Translations under genes and position numbers: made by a program
Part shown: positions 34,077 through 46,135 of the stretch, piece by piece
How positions within the stretch are numbered: the first letter of the stretch is position 1
Layout: the number at the start of each line of letters is the position of its first letter
Notes under the pieces: generated by a model
Seen by the model: the letters and a program-made list of their open reading frames with translations, nothing else
Databases searched by the model: none
Told to the model about the DNA's origin: nothing
Source of the DNA: Heterodera schachtii
Lineage: Eukaryota > Nematoda > Chromadorea > Rhabditida > Heteroderidae
Assembly: GCA_023374025.1 (NCBI GenBank)
Contig: SIJG01000016.1
Span: 2,136,142 to 2,200,141, forward strand
Direction of reading: 5' to 3'
DNA length: 64,000 nt

Positions 34077-34831
34077 TTTGAAATTCAACAATATTAATTA
34101 TCATTCAAGAATTAGTTAATAAATTCATTTTATGTAATTTTCTAATTCGATTATTTATATTCCTAGCGTAAATTTTAAAGAGATAATATAATTGATAATC
34201 CAATTTTATTTTTTATAGTTTTAATTTTTAGCATTAATTAATGTATTTACGATTATAGTATTTAAATATTCTCATGACCACGTTTTTTCCAAATAGTATT
34301 TCTCCCCAAAACATTGCTTTGAACTCAATGCTTTTGCTCTCTTTTATTTATTTTTTTTGTAAATATATGATTAAAAATTTTGTCGAGTTTCAAGTTATGT
34401 AATATTTTTTGGTCCCATTTTGTTTTTATTTTAATTATTATTTTTTGGTCATATATGTTTTTCTCGTTTTTTCATTATCAAACTTTGACTCTTTAATTAT
34501 TTTTTACGTTCAATTAATTATTTTTATTCGTTTTTATTGTCTTTATATTTACTTTGCTCTAGGGGTTTTAATTTTATACTTTTTTTATTTTTTATTTTTA
34601 AGACAAATAATATTAATTATCAAATTTATAGAACATCTTAATAGGGGAAATGTTAGGCTATCACATTCATTGTATTTCCTCATTTTATTTTGTTTATTTT
34701 TTTTCTATTTCTCTATATCTTTTAATAAATTATTTTCTATCTTTTCCTTATAATCTGGAGGTCTTTCAATCATCAGTATCAATTACTCCCGCTTTCATTA
34801 ATTTATCGACTTTTTTATTTTTTTAACAAGG
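34077..34831. other. T-rich stretch with no gene seen
   Basis: The 114-codon hydrophobic + frame at 34409-34753 is a run of Phe, Leu, Ile and Tyr codons expected from T-rich sequence. It has no GC rise and no start context, so I do not accept it as a gene. Confidence 0.45.
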
Positions 34832-34939
34832 GCCGTGAAATTTTCGGCCATGAATTTAGTGACACAAATCACTGGATGTTTGTACGAAGCGGGACGCAGC
34901 CAAATGCTGGTCCATTACACTCGCAATCAGAGAGAGTAA
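34832..34939 (+). pseudogene. Coding-like island open in three frames, unrecognised
   Basis: The + strand reads MNLVTQITGCLYEAGRSQML to TAA at 34937. A second + frame (GREIFGHEFSDTNHW onward) and the - strand (ITLSDCECNGPAFGC) are also open, because the patch is GC-rich and stop-poor. Something conserved was here, but neither strand nor family is clear. It is an exception to the A-rich-strand rule if the first reading is right. Confidence 0.3.
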
Positions 34940-35948
34940 TCCAAGTGAGGATAGAGGGATAATACATATTAATTATTAATTTTACAATCTTTTTGATGGC
35001 TATAAATTTCATTTGTGTAATTAAATTTTTATTTGTATTTCTATAATTATTTTCTATTTGAATATTCATATGTATTTTCATTTTACCAATCTTAATAACT
35101 TTGTTTTTAATTCAATCAGGGTAAATTTGTTAAATTTTGATTTTTCCTTTACGTTTGGTTATATCATGACAATTAACTCCTTTTTCTCGATTACAAAGAA
35201 AAATCGAGAAAAATAAATTGGTTAATAATTTCAAAACTAAAATCAAATTTAATGTTTTTGAATTAACTATTTTCAATATATATTAATTTTCTTCTGTATC
35301 AGCCATTGAATGTGGAATTTATTGAATTATAAAGAATTTTAAACAAAGTTTTCATAATGTATGTAATAAATGATAATAAAATAAAGGCAATTTGATAAGA
35401 AATTTTTATTTCATCAAAATTAATCCATTTAAATTATTATTATTTTTCAAATATAATTCAGCAATTTGTAATTTATAGAAAATCACATAACTTTTATTAT
35501 TTTTTGAATATACTTTAATAATTCTATAATAGCAGTTTAAATTCATGACCAAAAAGCATGAATAATTTTCAATTTCTCATAAGTTTTTTCAAATTAAATG
35601 AAATTTATATAATTCATTTGCTTTTCTGCTTATTTTAATAAATTTTATTATTTCTTACATAAATATTTATTTCATTTACAAACCATATCGTTAAAATGAT
35701 TTATTTTATTTTGTCGTAATATTTTCAATTGTAGACTATTTTGCTTTAATATCTGTGCCAAAACTCACCTCAAACTCGCTCTTATTTCGTACATTTTTCA
35801 ATTTTCTCAAACATTTACTATTATATTTTGCAAAATTGTTGATAATTTACAGTTCATTGATAAATATTTTTATATTGTTTATATTTTTAAAGTAATAATT
35901 TTCTATATGCATGCTGAAATTCATGTTTTGAAATGTATATGTACGATA

Positions 35949-36035
35949 TCACTCCGATTCAGAGGTAAAATAAGTATTCATGAAAACGTGCCACGTTATC
36001 GTATTATAAGATACGACATTGAATGTCTGTTGATT
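35949..36035 (-). pseudogene. Coding-like island, unrecognised
   Basis: Twenty-eight sense codons with NVVSYNTITWHVFMNTYF end in TGA at 35949. GC-richer than the flanks. The + strand is also open for about 18 codons. Confidence 0.3.
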
Positions 36036-36039
36036 TAAT

Positions 36040-37530
36040 AATTTAAAAGAATTTTTATTAAATTCGAAACTTTATTATTTAAAATCAGTAATAATTTTTT
36101 GAATTTTAAATTCAAAAAATTGTTTTTTTTACAATTATTTACTTGTATTAATTATTAACATTAATTGAATATTTTGTGTAAAGGTAATTTATTTTTAAAT
36201 TTACATCCTAATAAATAAGTTGATAGTTCTCGACAATTAGTTAATTGTTTTTTATTTTAATCAACACCTTTCAATTAAGAACTCAATTATTTATAAAAAT
36301 TATAATAATCTTTTTGTTTTATTAAATTTATCTTCTTTTCACTCATATGTTTTTTAATTTTCTTTAGCTCTCGACTAGGCAAACTGAAATTTATATGATT
36401 TTTGTTGGGTTTTTTGATGAACAATATTAAAAATGATGGGAATATTTTTGACATGCTACTTTATGCTTTATGATACTACGGAAGGAAAATAAATAATTTA
36501 AATATTTTATGCAGAAACTACCACTAATTATTGATTGCAATGATTATACATTTTATCAAACATCTATATTTTCAGACTGTAAATGTTTAAAGAATTTTAG
36601 ATTGATAAAAATACTTAAGTGCCCAAAACCAATACATTTGGAGCAGGAGACTACTGCTCATATTGCTGGAAATATATAATTTTTTATATGTTTAACCATT
36701 TTCATACATAGAAAAAGATTCGCATGTTTTTTCCTGGCCCTTCTATTTTTGCTGTTTATTTATTTGTTATTTAAATGTTTCTTTTATATAAACAATTAGC
36801 GCGACTTTAGTTTGTTTATTTTTCGACAAATTTAATTATTGGGATTGGGATATACCCTAGTTAGTCTTGTTCATCGGAAATTATTTTTTTCCAAAAGTTT
36901 AGTTCAAAATAAATGAGCTTATAAAACGTTACCGCATAATTACATTTAAATTTTTATATTATTATTACATAAATTTATAGATTGTTTAATCTTTTTTGTA
37001 TTTCATTTTCAACTAATTATTTTTTGGTAAGCTATTTACTTTTTATGAGCCCATTTAATTTATCTTTTTTTATTCCTATTTAATTTCATTTTTGATAGTT
37101 TTTTTCTTAATATTTTTCATATAAGAATTTATAATTCGGTAATTATTGTGCGATTCATAGGTCAGTTGAACATTTTTTCTTCGTTCAAAATATTAATTTT
37201 ATATTTAATTATCATTTTTTATTTATTAAATTACTATCGTTCGGTACAAATTTATAAAATTCATTTTGTGATCTATTTTCTTACATTGTTAAATAGTATT
37301 AAGCATCATTTATGACATGGTTTATCAAGACAATTCAAATGAGTGAATAGGTGTAGGTGAATTGTGCATTTAATTTTTAATTTTTTCATTTCCAATTTAT
37401 TATAATTATAACAAAATTATTTTTACATCAGAATATTATTTTTATAATTAATTCTTTTGAAGATTTTTTTAAATCAATTTTTGATATAATTACATCATAT
37501 TAAGAACTTGAATTAAATATGTTTTTTGAT
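36040..37530. other. T-rich stretch with one weak island
   Basis: A short - strand frame (MSSSLLLQMYWFWALKYFY) lies near 36590-36662. Otherwise no gene, RNA or repeat partner seen. Confidence 0.35.
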
Positions 37531-37532
37531 TA

Positions 37533-37622
37533 ATGGCGGCGCTGGCGGATGGTACGAAGGCCTGGTTAAGCACGCGCGTCCATCGCTTGAGGATGAGTGG
37601 AAGCAGTTGGGCGCCGCTTTAA
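37533..37622 (+). CDS. GC-rich small ORF, unrecognised
   Basis: About 62% GC. ATG at 37533 opens 29 codons (MAALADGTKAWLSTRV...) to TAA at 37620. The overlapping frame starting one base earlier (GGAGGWYEGLVKHARPSLED) is also open to about 37634, as is part of the - strand. Base composition is far from the surroundings, so a transferred or contaminant fragment is possible. Function unknown. Confidence 0.35.
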   Translation: MAALADGTKAWLSTRVHRLRMSGSSWAPL

Positions 37623-38550
37623 TTAAATTTATTTAACATACCTATTTATTTTATACATATTTTAACTTCTTTTTTATTTTTGTTTTTAACCATTTCTTTC
37701 TTATTCTCAAAGTTGCTTTTTTTTGCAGTGTATGCCTTAATTTCAAAAGATTATGTATATAAGGATATTTTTTCACAATTTATATGTAGAATTTTGTAAA
37801 GAGGTAATTTGCTTGTTAATGTAAAACCAATTTATAATTAATGCATGTATTTATTCAGAGAAAAAATATCTTCAGCAGCGAGTGATTTTGAAGACTGTTT
37901 TAATGTATTAGCTTCTTATTTCGTATTTTGATTAATAATTCATAAAATTTGAGCTTATTTTAATAAAATAAATAAATTTTGTTTCGATTTATTAGCAATT
38001 TTAGCTTTCTAATATCTCTTTTTTATACATTCGAAGATATTAATTAAAAACAGCTTTACTAATAAAGTAATATTTGCTTTTGTTATTTCTTCAATTTTTA
38101 TCATATGTGTTTTTAAGAACCTTCGCCTGAACAATGCTATGTTTTCAGTTCTTTTTTTAATGGAATTCATATCTAGTCATAAAAATTTTAAAATTTTTGT
38201 TTTTCATTTTTTTTTGATTATTTTAGCAATTTATTTGTTATTTCATTGTATTTATTTGTCTTAAAAAGCTCAATATTTTTATTATATATAACATTATCTT
38301 ATATTTATAAATTTCTGTCGAAAGAGGCATATTTTTCTTTATTTATCTTGAATTTTCCTTATTTTTCTCGAATTTCAGTTTATTTTTTTTCATGGCTACA
38401 CAAGATTAATGCATCTTACATTTTCGTAAGTTATTTTAGATTTTATCATTTCGTATTTTTTTAATACTTTATATACCCTTTATATTTTCTGTACTAAATT
38501 TAATTAATATATTACATTTAAATTATTTTCATTCTATCTTTGTTCTTTTT

Positions 38551-39070
38551 CAGCTCAAAAATAGCTATTTCTCATTTGGTTGGTTCTTCAAAATATAAAT
38601 TTATTTTTAAAATATTTTATATTTAACTACTTATATTCGTAGTCATTAAATAATTGATTATATCGTCCTCTTGTTAAGTTGAAAGTTAAAATACTAGTCT
38701 ATTGATGTCTCCACGCTATCAACTATTTGACTCAAGGTTTGAGTTTTTAGATATTTTTATCATTTAATATGGTAATTTGATTTTTGATTTAAATTAATTG
38801 AAAATTAAATAGGCTCTTTATAAATTCCATCTTTGACAGAGTGAATGTTTATATAATTTTAGTATATTAGATATATTTTTTGTTTAATTTATTTAAAAAG
38901 CATTTTAAACTAACATTGCTAATACTGGTTTTATATTTATTTCGAAAACCAATTTTTAATTGTATTAAGATTAGTAGATTTACTTCATTTTTGATAAAAT
39001 TTTTAATCATAATTTTTGATTTTTGTTTTATCATTTTGAGCATATTTTTATAAAAGATATTTTTTATTTA
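38551..39070 (+). repeat. Dispersed repeat, partner at 46738-47370
   Basis: Shares ctttgttctttttcagctca, tctcatt with ggttggttctt, attaaataattgattata, cgtcctctt, gattgatgtctcc with cgctatcaa, and further right aatactggttttaca-like and ttaatcataattttt-like blocks. Same orientation. The right copy lacks some internal sequence. Confidence 0.8.
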
Positions 39071-39807
39071 CAAGTTTATTTAAATAAATATGCATATGTT
39101 CGGGAATTTTTTCTATTAAGTACACTTCATGCTGCAGAATCAACTTTCTTGCCAATCAATCCATTTGATTCTCCCCATCTTCATCTTAAAAATTTCTCTT
39201 TATGTTTTGGTTACTTTTTAGATTTTTTCATTATCTTTATTTTTTTATAAATTTTCAAATTGTTCGTGCCTCTTTTGTATTTATTTGTTTAATAGAAAAT
39301 TTTTTTAATAGCTTTTTGATGCTTTAAATTTTTCTTAGGGCCATTGAATAAAGAAGCCTTTTTTCCTAGTGTCCTGATATTTTTTATTGTAAAATATGTA
39401 CAAAAATTTTAATTCTAACTTTCGGTTCTAATTGTTATATTTTTTTATAATTTCTGCTAAATTTAAAGTATTTTCTACAATAGATAAATTTAAAAAATTA
39501 ATTAAACTGTATATATTTCGAAATTTAAAATTTTCATATTTCTTTTTCAATTAAATTTAAATTAACAAATATAAATCTAAAATATAATTATTTTTTATTA
39601 TAATTTTAACTTTTAATTATGAAAGCCGTTTAGTAGAATTTTAAATAAGCGATTTACACTTCAAATCTTTAAATTATGTTCCACAATTCCTTTAAAATAA
39701 ATTTATTTCAGCAAATTTTGTTTTTTTAAATATATTTATTGTGAATCTTAGAATATTAACTTATATATTTTACACTTGCTATAATGGTTATATTTGAGCA
39801 TAATGAA

Positions 39808-40250
39808 TAGAGATCGACATTTTGAAAAAAAAGCCTGGATCTGGACCAGGGTTCTGTGTTGGACCTGGACCTGATTTCCTGGACAAAAATCCAGGAAAAT
39901 CCAGGTCCAGGAAATCAAGGCTCCTCGAATTTGGATCCAGGCATGGACCTGGATTTTTTGAAATATGTTTTAAAAAGCCAAAAATGTTTGAAAAAATCAA
40001 TTAATTGCCTTCAAACGTTTAGAAATATTTGATTTACAATAATAATGTTTTTAAATCTATTTAATCATTTTCTGAAAACTGAAAAAAACATAGGTTAGTT
40101 GAAATAATAAAATTCTAAAAATTTGTCCATGAAATCCATGTTTTTTGTGTTTTGCCTGAACCTGGATTTTTCACATTAGACCTGGACATAGATTTCCTGG
40201 ACAAAAATCTAGGAAAATCCAGGCCTGGATTTAGGTCAAGGTCGATCTCT
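39808..40250. mobile_element. MITE with CCAGG-rich arms, hAT-like
   Basis: Ends are TAGAGATCGAC and GTCGATCTCT, flanked by ataatgaa (39800-39807) and ataatgga (40251-40258), a 7/8 match to an 8-bp target duplication. Both arms consist of many short units reading cctggac, ccagg or gtccagg, in both orientations, so each arm can form internal hairpins. Apparent Gly/Pro-rich frames on both strands come from this repetition, not from coding. No transposase. Confidence 0.75.
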
Positions 40251-40258
40251 ATAATGGA

Positions 40259-41154
40259 GTTTTGTTTTTTATCAATTAATAATGCATTTTTTAATTTATA
40301 TATTTAAATTTTTTTCTCATTCTTGCGACGACCGGCACTTCATCATTTGTTGCTTGGTTTTGAAAAGGTTACTTACAATTTCAGAGTTGAATTATTTATC
40401 ACAGGCAATAAATATCAGCCATATATTTACTTGAAATTTTATATTAATTTGGATTAAAGTAAATTTTTATAGGTATATATTAATTTTGCATTCATCATTA
40501 TATAAGGTAACATTATAAATCTTTAAATTTAAATTGAATTGACCAACCCAAAAAAAATTTTGTATAATTTATATGATTAATTTTTTAAATTTAATAATTT
40601 CTTTGTTGGTTCTTTTTATTTCCGAAATAATTTCGGCCACTTTGTCATTAGAAATATATAATTTAATTATCATAATCAGAGTTATTTTTTTCAGAATTGA
40701 AAAAATTGTTTTGTGAAATTCAATCATAGCTCATTTTCAAATTCTTGGTTTATTGCATTAACAAAATTATGAAATGATTTCATTCTTTATGTATTTATCC
40801 AAATCTTAAATTACGTGTTGATGAATTCTTTACTTTTTCAAGTATTTTTTTTATATTTTAATTATTATTTTTACTTCATTTTATTTTTTAATCAGGTTTA
40901 GGGCGCTTGGTCGTAACAATTGAGCACTATCAGTTTTATTAAGAAATATTTCATTAAAAAATTGACCCCGTTTTTTATAGTATTAAATTTTAAAATTTTT
41001 CATATTTATTTATTTAATTCTTATCTCCCATATTTATTTACTTTTTAATATTTCTATTTAATATTATAATTTAGTAGCGTTAAATATTCTTTTCAATTTT
41101 TTCTTTTAATCTTGACGTCCCTCAAGATTTGTAAATCATTTTATTTTTATGCGT
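40259..41154. other. T-rich stretch with no gene seen
   Basis: No open island with raised GC, apart from a short patch at 40321-40350 (gcgacgaccggcac). That patch shares tcctgcgacgacc-like sequence with the reverse complement of 1455-1475. Confidence 0.35.
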
Positions 41155-41277
41155 TTATATTTTCATTTTTATGTTGGTTTCTTCATTTCCTGCGCGTTTC
41201 TGTACATGAAAAGGACGAACTATCGTCCTTCTCACAGCTGATATTTGCCGCCTTCTTCCTTTCTCAACTGAATTCAT
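41155..41277 (-). CDS. Small basic ORF, unrecognised
   Basis: ATG at 41277 opens 40 codons to TAA at 41155, with a basic first half (VEKGRRRQISAVRRTIVRPF) and a polar tail. The GC rise coincides with the ORF. A 61-codon + strand frame over the same bases starts outside the GC-rich patch and looks like a shadow. It carries no recognisable domain. Confidence 0.45.
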   Translation of the reverse strand: MNSVEKGRRRQISAVRRTIVRPFHVQKRAGNEETNIKMKI

Positions 41278-41753
41278 TTACTTCAAGGATTGAATGATGA
41301 TAATTTTCGTCATTTTATTTTTTATAAAAAACAATAAGATTTAAAAATAATATTACAATAATAGAATAATTTAATATTTACTTTATTATATTATATTGCG
41401 CAAAAGCAAATATAATCTATTTTATATTTTTTTATTCAATTTTTTTTGTCTATCTTGAGGTATTTTTTTCTTTGTTTTAAAATATTTTGATGTTTATGAT
41501 TTATGTTAAAAAAGTTCCTTCTTGAACAAATAATTTGTCCATTTGCAAATTCTTAGGCATAGTTAATTTCATTGGTTATCAGAATAATAGAATAATAATT
41601 AGTCTCCATAGATTTTTATTTTCTTTTTTAAGAAATAATTTTGTATTTTTTTATTTAATTTGTTATTATTCTCGTATTTATTGAAATTTATTAATACCTA
41701 TTAACTTTTTTCCATACGGAATATTTTTCATTTATTTAAGTAATATGTTTATT

Positions 41754-41924
41754 TTAAGCCATTCGCTCGAAGTTGATGTTATTGACGTTGTTAAAATGTG
41801 CATTTCCAAGTGCAGAAAAACTACGCAACTTGCGTGTGAAGCGCTTCCCTTGCAAAGTGCCGTGGTCGTCGTTTACATCTCGGTTGTATGGTCCATTTTT
41901 TGCAAAGATCGAAATCCAATTCAT
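41754..41924 (-). CDS. Small ORF of 56 codons, unrecognised
   Basis: ATG at 41924 runs to TAA at 41754. Residues include FAKNGPYNRDVNDDHGTLQG and KRFTRKLRSFSALGN, hydrophilic and Asn-rich. Two longer + strand frames overlap (91 and 79 codons), one of which (FPSAEKLRNLRVKRFPCKVP) is also protein-like, so strand is not certain. The upstream acceptor-like gatctgcag suggests a splice junction. Function unknown. Confidence 0.45.
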   Translation of the reverse strand: MNWISIFAKNGPYNRDVNDDHGTLQGKRFTRKLRSFSALGNAHFNNVNNINFERMA

Positions 41925-42819
41925 ACGAAACAATTTAAGTTTTTTGGATTATTTCTGCAGATCAAATATTATTTTTTATTGCCTTGTTTTGGGAAAAAAA
42001 AATATTATTTAGTTTATTAATTTGATTCATTATAATACATATGTAGAACCTATTATATATTAATATTTTTTGTTCATTTTTTGTATAAAGTTTTCTTATT
42101 TATTTATTTTCAATAAAATATTAAATTTAAATTCTGTAACGAAACAAACATCTCAAATTTTCTGACTTTGTCATTTAATTTTTTAAATATATTTATGTTG
42201 ATAATCATATTTTTGTCTTTATCTTTTAATAAATGATTTCATTGTTTTTCAACCCATTCAATATTATGAAGTTTTATGGTTTCATATTATGTTTAAATAT
42301 TTTAAGTTTTATGTCTTGAATTCCTGCAAAATATAAAAAATATTATTTTTTTGTGCTTTTATATTATTGGATAATCCATGATTTGTGTTATATATCCAAA
42401 TATTTTGAAAATTCAATTAAATACATTGCTGTCGCAACTTAATGGATTATTTATTATTATTATTTCTTTTATTTAAATTATTAGAAAATGCTGAAATTAA
42501 AAAATCGGTTATTTTGCAAAGGCGAAAAGAAAGGAATTTGGGATAATTGACGAAAGAGAGAATAGACAGAGAAAAGAAATGTGAGACACAACATTGGAAA
42601 AAAGTGGAGATGAGCAGTAAAACATGGAAAATTTCTAATCAAAAGTTATTTTTGATGTTTGGAAATTCTACCGATTATTTTGATTGGTTTTTTGCCTTTA
42701 ATTGAAAAAGCTGTTTTCAACTCATAGTACCAAAATCTTATTTTTTACGTAAAGATATAATAAATAAAATTTTTTTAGTTTTATAATAGAAATTTTTGAA
42801 TGTGGCCACTTCAAAAGTC

Positions 42820-43000
42820 GTCTATTATTTTCTATACTCATTTTGCCTTTAAATGCAGCATCATCATTTTCTTTCATATTACTTTTTAATTATCTATTGT
42901 ATATTGATCAATTAATTTCTAACATATATTTTTCATTTAAGCAAAAATTTTTTTAATGTTTTTACAGTAAAAAACTTTATTTTTTTACGTATTTTTATCT
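42820..43000 (+). repeat. Dispersed repeat, partner at 47400-47580
   Basis: Shares gtcgtctatt, attttgccttt, catcattttctt, atattactttttaa and ttaatttct with 47400-47580, in the same order and orientation. Confidence 0.7.
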
Positions 43001-43338
43001 GAAATATATACATTTTTTTCGAATGCATAGTTTTTCGTACTTTTTGTTTATTTTCACAATACTTTTAATTTTCATTATTTATTTGTAGAATATATTTTAA
43101 AATGTTTTATGACTTAAATATAACTTTTAAAGAATTTGTTTCATTTTTTATTATGGGTTCTAACATCTTACTGATTTAATTTTCCATTATTATTAATTAT
43201 CGTAGTATTATTTGTTCAGAAATATATTAAGGTCATTTGAATTCATTATTTTTTATTTTCTTTATTTTTCTTTTATTTTAATTATTAAAATGTTTTATTT
43301 CTTGAATTCATCATATTAAAATTATATTTTTTTAATTT

Positions 43339-43377
43339 TTATAAACTCGACGGTGTGGGTGTCTTCTTCCTGCGCAT
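43339..43377 (-). CDS. Very short ORF, unrecognised
   Basis: ATG at 43377 opens 12 codons (MRRKKTPTPSSL) to TAA in a GC-richer patch. It could be a first exon fragment. Too short for any call. Confidence 0.15.
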   Translation of the reverse strand: MRRKKTPTPSSL

Positions 43378-44044
43378 TAAATTATTGGTTTCTTTGTTCT
43401 TTTAGCTTGCAGTTTATAAGCCTTTTTATTTGATTTTTTTAAATAATGAGTTGTATCGTTGTAAAACTCAAATTTTTTATTTTCAAATTATTATTTATTC
43501 TTTTTTTGTATAAATTTTATAAAAAGCTTCAGTTTTTACATTTTACTCAATAATTTCCTTTAGATTTTATTAGATTTACTGTTTCGTGTAATTTTTGGTC
43601 GATTCTTAGGGATGTATTTTTCTGAAATTTTTGGGGTCGATTTTTAGAGGAGCATTTTCGGTTTTTATTGCGATTTTGTTAAGGGATTTTACAAAAAATG
43701 TCGAAATACTGAAAAAATAGTGAAAAGCTACAAAATAATGAATTTTCTTATAACTAAATTGTGCTCCTACGATTGTGAAAATGAAAATGGCCTTATTTAA
43801 ATATTTATTTAATATTTTAAAGGCATTTAGGTACTAATATTACCTTGAGTTTAGTATTTGATTTGCTTAATAGATATTTTCTGTATATTACATCTTTTTT
43901 GGTTATATTTTTATTAAAATAATTTTTTGTTCAAATCAGAACCTGTATAATAATCAATTTTTTATTCCCATTTGTTTAAGTATTATGTAAATTTTTAATA
44001 TTTAATTTTCATATTTAAAATTTCGACTGGTCGCATTTTCTCGT

Positions 44045-44236
44045 TTATATATCACCGCTTCTTTGGGCAATCCTTGGTGCCCCCATGAATACCAGGCGGT
44101 CAATATCCAGCTCCACCGGTTTTGTGGCTTCCAGCCTCACAAACCCTTCTACATTCAGCGGCTCGCCTATCCAAACTGCCGGCTTACGACGTACATATTT
44201 TGATTTTGTTTGAAATATTAATAATATTTGTGTCAA
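44045..44236 (-). CDS. GC-rich exon-like ORF, unrecognised
   Basis: The frame ends in TAA at 44045. Its GC-rich part (44046-44200, over 50% GC) encodes RRKPAVWIGEPLNVEGFVRL, then EATKPVELDIDRLVFMGAPR and AQRSGDI, ordinary globular-looking sequence. The first 12 codons after the apparent ATG at 44236 are AT-rich and probably intronic. No splice site is certain. Both + strand alternative frames are open too. Composition differs strongly from neighbours, so transfer or contamination should be considered alongside a conserved exon. Confidence 0.45.
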   Translation of the reverse strand: MTQILLIFQTKSKYVRRKPAVWIGEPLNVEGFVRLEATKPVELDIDRLVFMGAPRIAQRSGDI

Positions 44237-44639
44237 CTATTCTTTCTACTTTCCTCGCTAATAATATATTTATACAAATATATATTATTTTTGATTTTTT
44301 ATATTTAGAACATCTTTTTTTGTAGCAACTAATAGAGAAACGTATAGTTTTTCTTTTTATATATGAAAAATAAATGCTTAGAAAATGCTTAAGAAATTTG
44401 AAAAAAATTCATTAAAAAAATTAATTCTAAACTAATGGTTAAAGAAAAAAGTTCTAAAAGAAAGTTAAGGAAATTATTAATAATTATATTGTTCATGTTT
44501 TCTAATATTTAAACTTATTTTACATATTTTCAAGTTGCAGTAATTTTTATGACATTTTTTATTTTATGAACAAAAATAAATAAATATTTAAGAATTGCTT
44601 GTGAAAAGTCATTTTATTTCTAGATTTTTAAATAATAAC

Positions 44640-44773
44640 ATGTCAACGGAGAGAAAATAAAAGCGAGCGTACCTACCGAGAAAGGTGTATAAAAATATAA
44701 ATTTATCAAAATGAACTCGCATCACAAGAAACGAATCTATAATTGCCGTAAAATATACAAGCAAAAATATTAA
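44640..44773 (+). pseudogene. Local A-rich patch with short basic ORFs
   Basis: Within 44340-44870 the + strand is locally A-rich. ATG at 44640 opens MSTERK then TAA, with the same frame continuing KRAYLPRKVYKNINLSK to TGA. Another ATG at 44711 opens 20 basic codons (MNSHHKKRIYNCRKIYKQKY). These look like remnants of a small inverted segment. Confidence 0.3.
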
Positions 44774-45328
44774 CATTATCTAAAAGGTCGGATTAAGATT
44801 GAATGTTTTTTCAAAATCCAATTGGTAGCTTTCTGGACAATACACAAATGTGCTTTTATTTTATTAAATCTCATATATTTGTAAATTTTATAATCATTCC
44901 GATTAAGGCATTTAAGTTTATTCACTTTAGTAGTAATTTTCAGATTATTCATCGGAAAAGTTTCTTATGATTTTTATTAAAATTATCTTTTCCTTCATTA
45001 TTCTTACAAGACTATAATTAATTATTTTACTATTTTTTGTTTTGACCTATGCTGTTGTTTTTATACGAAATTTATTATAAAAAAATTAATTTGAAAATTA
45101 AATGCATAAAATAAAATATACGTTTTAAATAATCCACTTTCACCTGATCCATTGGCATTTTTTTCTTGAAGGTTTAATCCTTTATTTTTTAAAATATAAA
45201 GTAAAATTGTTTGTATATTCTTCATTTTTGAATATTCTTTTAAATTTAAATGCTGACAGTTACCACTAATTTATCAAAACTGATTTATTTATTAAAATAT
45301 GTTTTCAATATCATTGTTTAAATATCTT

Positions 45329-45424
45329 TTATTTTAATTCAGTCCTCTTGTGCCAGAGTGTCTTCTTCAACAAAAAGCGAGGACTTTCTTGATTACTATT
45401 TTGCAAGGTTTCTTGCAGAATATT
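45329..45424 (-). CDS. Third island of a - strand gene candidate
   Basis: Thirty-one sense codons (TLQNSNQESPRFLLKKTLWH and KRTELK) end in TAA at 45329. It lies 180 bases downstream of the island at 45607-45774 on the same strand, so it may be the last exon of that gene. On the other strand the patch begins after ttaattcag and ends AAG/GTTTCT, an alternative + exon. Confidence 0.4.
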   Translation of the reverse strand, partial: NILQETLQNSNQESPRFLLKKTLWHKRTELK

Positions 45425-45606
45425 TCATATTTCACTTCATATTATAATTTTTAAGTAATATTTCAATTTTGTTTTCACTAAGTTGAACATTGTTATTTTT
45501 ATTGTCTTATTATTTTTCCATTTGTTGCCTCATTTAATTAGATGCTTATCTTTTTTCCCTTTTCATGTAATGTGTAATTTCAAAAATTTATCTTTGCAAT
45601 AATTCT

Positions 45607-45774
45607 CTAAGTTTGTATGTTTCCAAATTCACATGGTAATGAGTCGAGGATGGCTCCTTTTATTGCTCCGAGTGCTTCTGTTTTAAATTTCCAAGCTTTA
45701 TAATTTGTTATTTTTTTCGCCTTTATTAAAATAAATATTTTTACATTTTTTATCCAATTTTCGTAAATATCTAT
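45607..45774 (-). CDS. Second island of a - strand gene candidate
   Basis: A 55-codon frame without ATG follows a TAG and ends in TAG at 45607. Its GC-rich half encodes WKFKTEALGAIKGAILDSLP and CEFGNIQT. The absence of a start codon and the acceptor-like agatag just upstream suit an internal or terminal exon. The neighbouring island at 45829 lies 54 bases away. Confidence 0.45.
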   Translation of the reverse strand: MDIYENWIKNVKIFILIKAKKITNYKAWKFKTEALGAIKGAILDSLPCEFGNIQT

Positions 45775-45828
45775 CTATCTCTTCACGAAAAGAGTAAGTT
45801 AATTTAATTCGAAAAATAATTTTATTAC

Positions 45829-46121
45829 CTTTTCATAGAGTCTAAATTATTTAGATTATGTTTTGAATAATTAAAAAATACTAAACAAGCCTCAAGTCGG
45901 TCCTCTTTTTCCCGGTTTTCTTGGCATTTTTTGATTGTCCAATCGTCCCCCAATTCTTCACCTCGCGGGTCAAAAATGCTTCCCACAATTTTAGGCGTCC
46001 ATTTTTCGCTAATTGTTTCCATAATTTTCTTCTTTGCGCCCTCCACATTGGTTGAGACATTCCCTTCTCTTTTTTCCTTTTCTTCTTTTTCATTAGATTT
46101 TGCTTTCTTTTGTAATTCAAC
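45829..46121 (-). CDS. First island of a - strand gene candidate: charged exon
   Basis: A 97-codon open frame ends AAAAG before a GTAATA donor at 45824-45828. It begins with a Lys/Glu-rich stretch (KSNEKEEKEKREGN), then VEGAKKKIMETISEKWTPKI, VGSIFDPRGEELGDDWTIKK and CQENREKEDRLEACLVF. GTG at about 46046 or an upstream exon could provide the start. Joining to 45774 in frame fails at the obvious acceptors, so the real junction or a small indel is unresolved. A second - frame (46141-45881) is open but highly basic throughout and less convincing. No family recognised. Confidence 0.55.
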
Positions 46122-46135
46122 TCATTTTGACTTCC

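Noticed and set aside
34409..34753. 114-codon + frame rich in Phe, Ile, Leu, Tyr, like a membrane protein
   Set aside because: Its composition is what T-rich DNA gives when translated. There is no rise in GC, no conserved copy and no start context. The same holds for other long hydrophobic frames, such as 27878-28225 and 62263-62529.
39788..40004. Gly/Pro-rich frames on both strands
   Set aside because: They fall inside the CCAGG-repeat MITE and reflect its repeated units.
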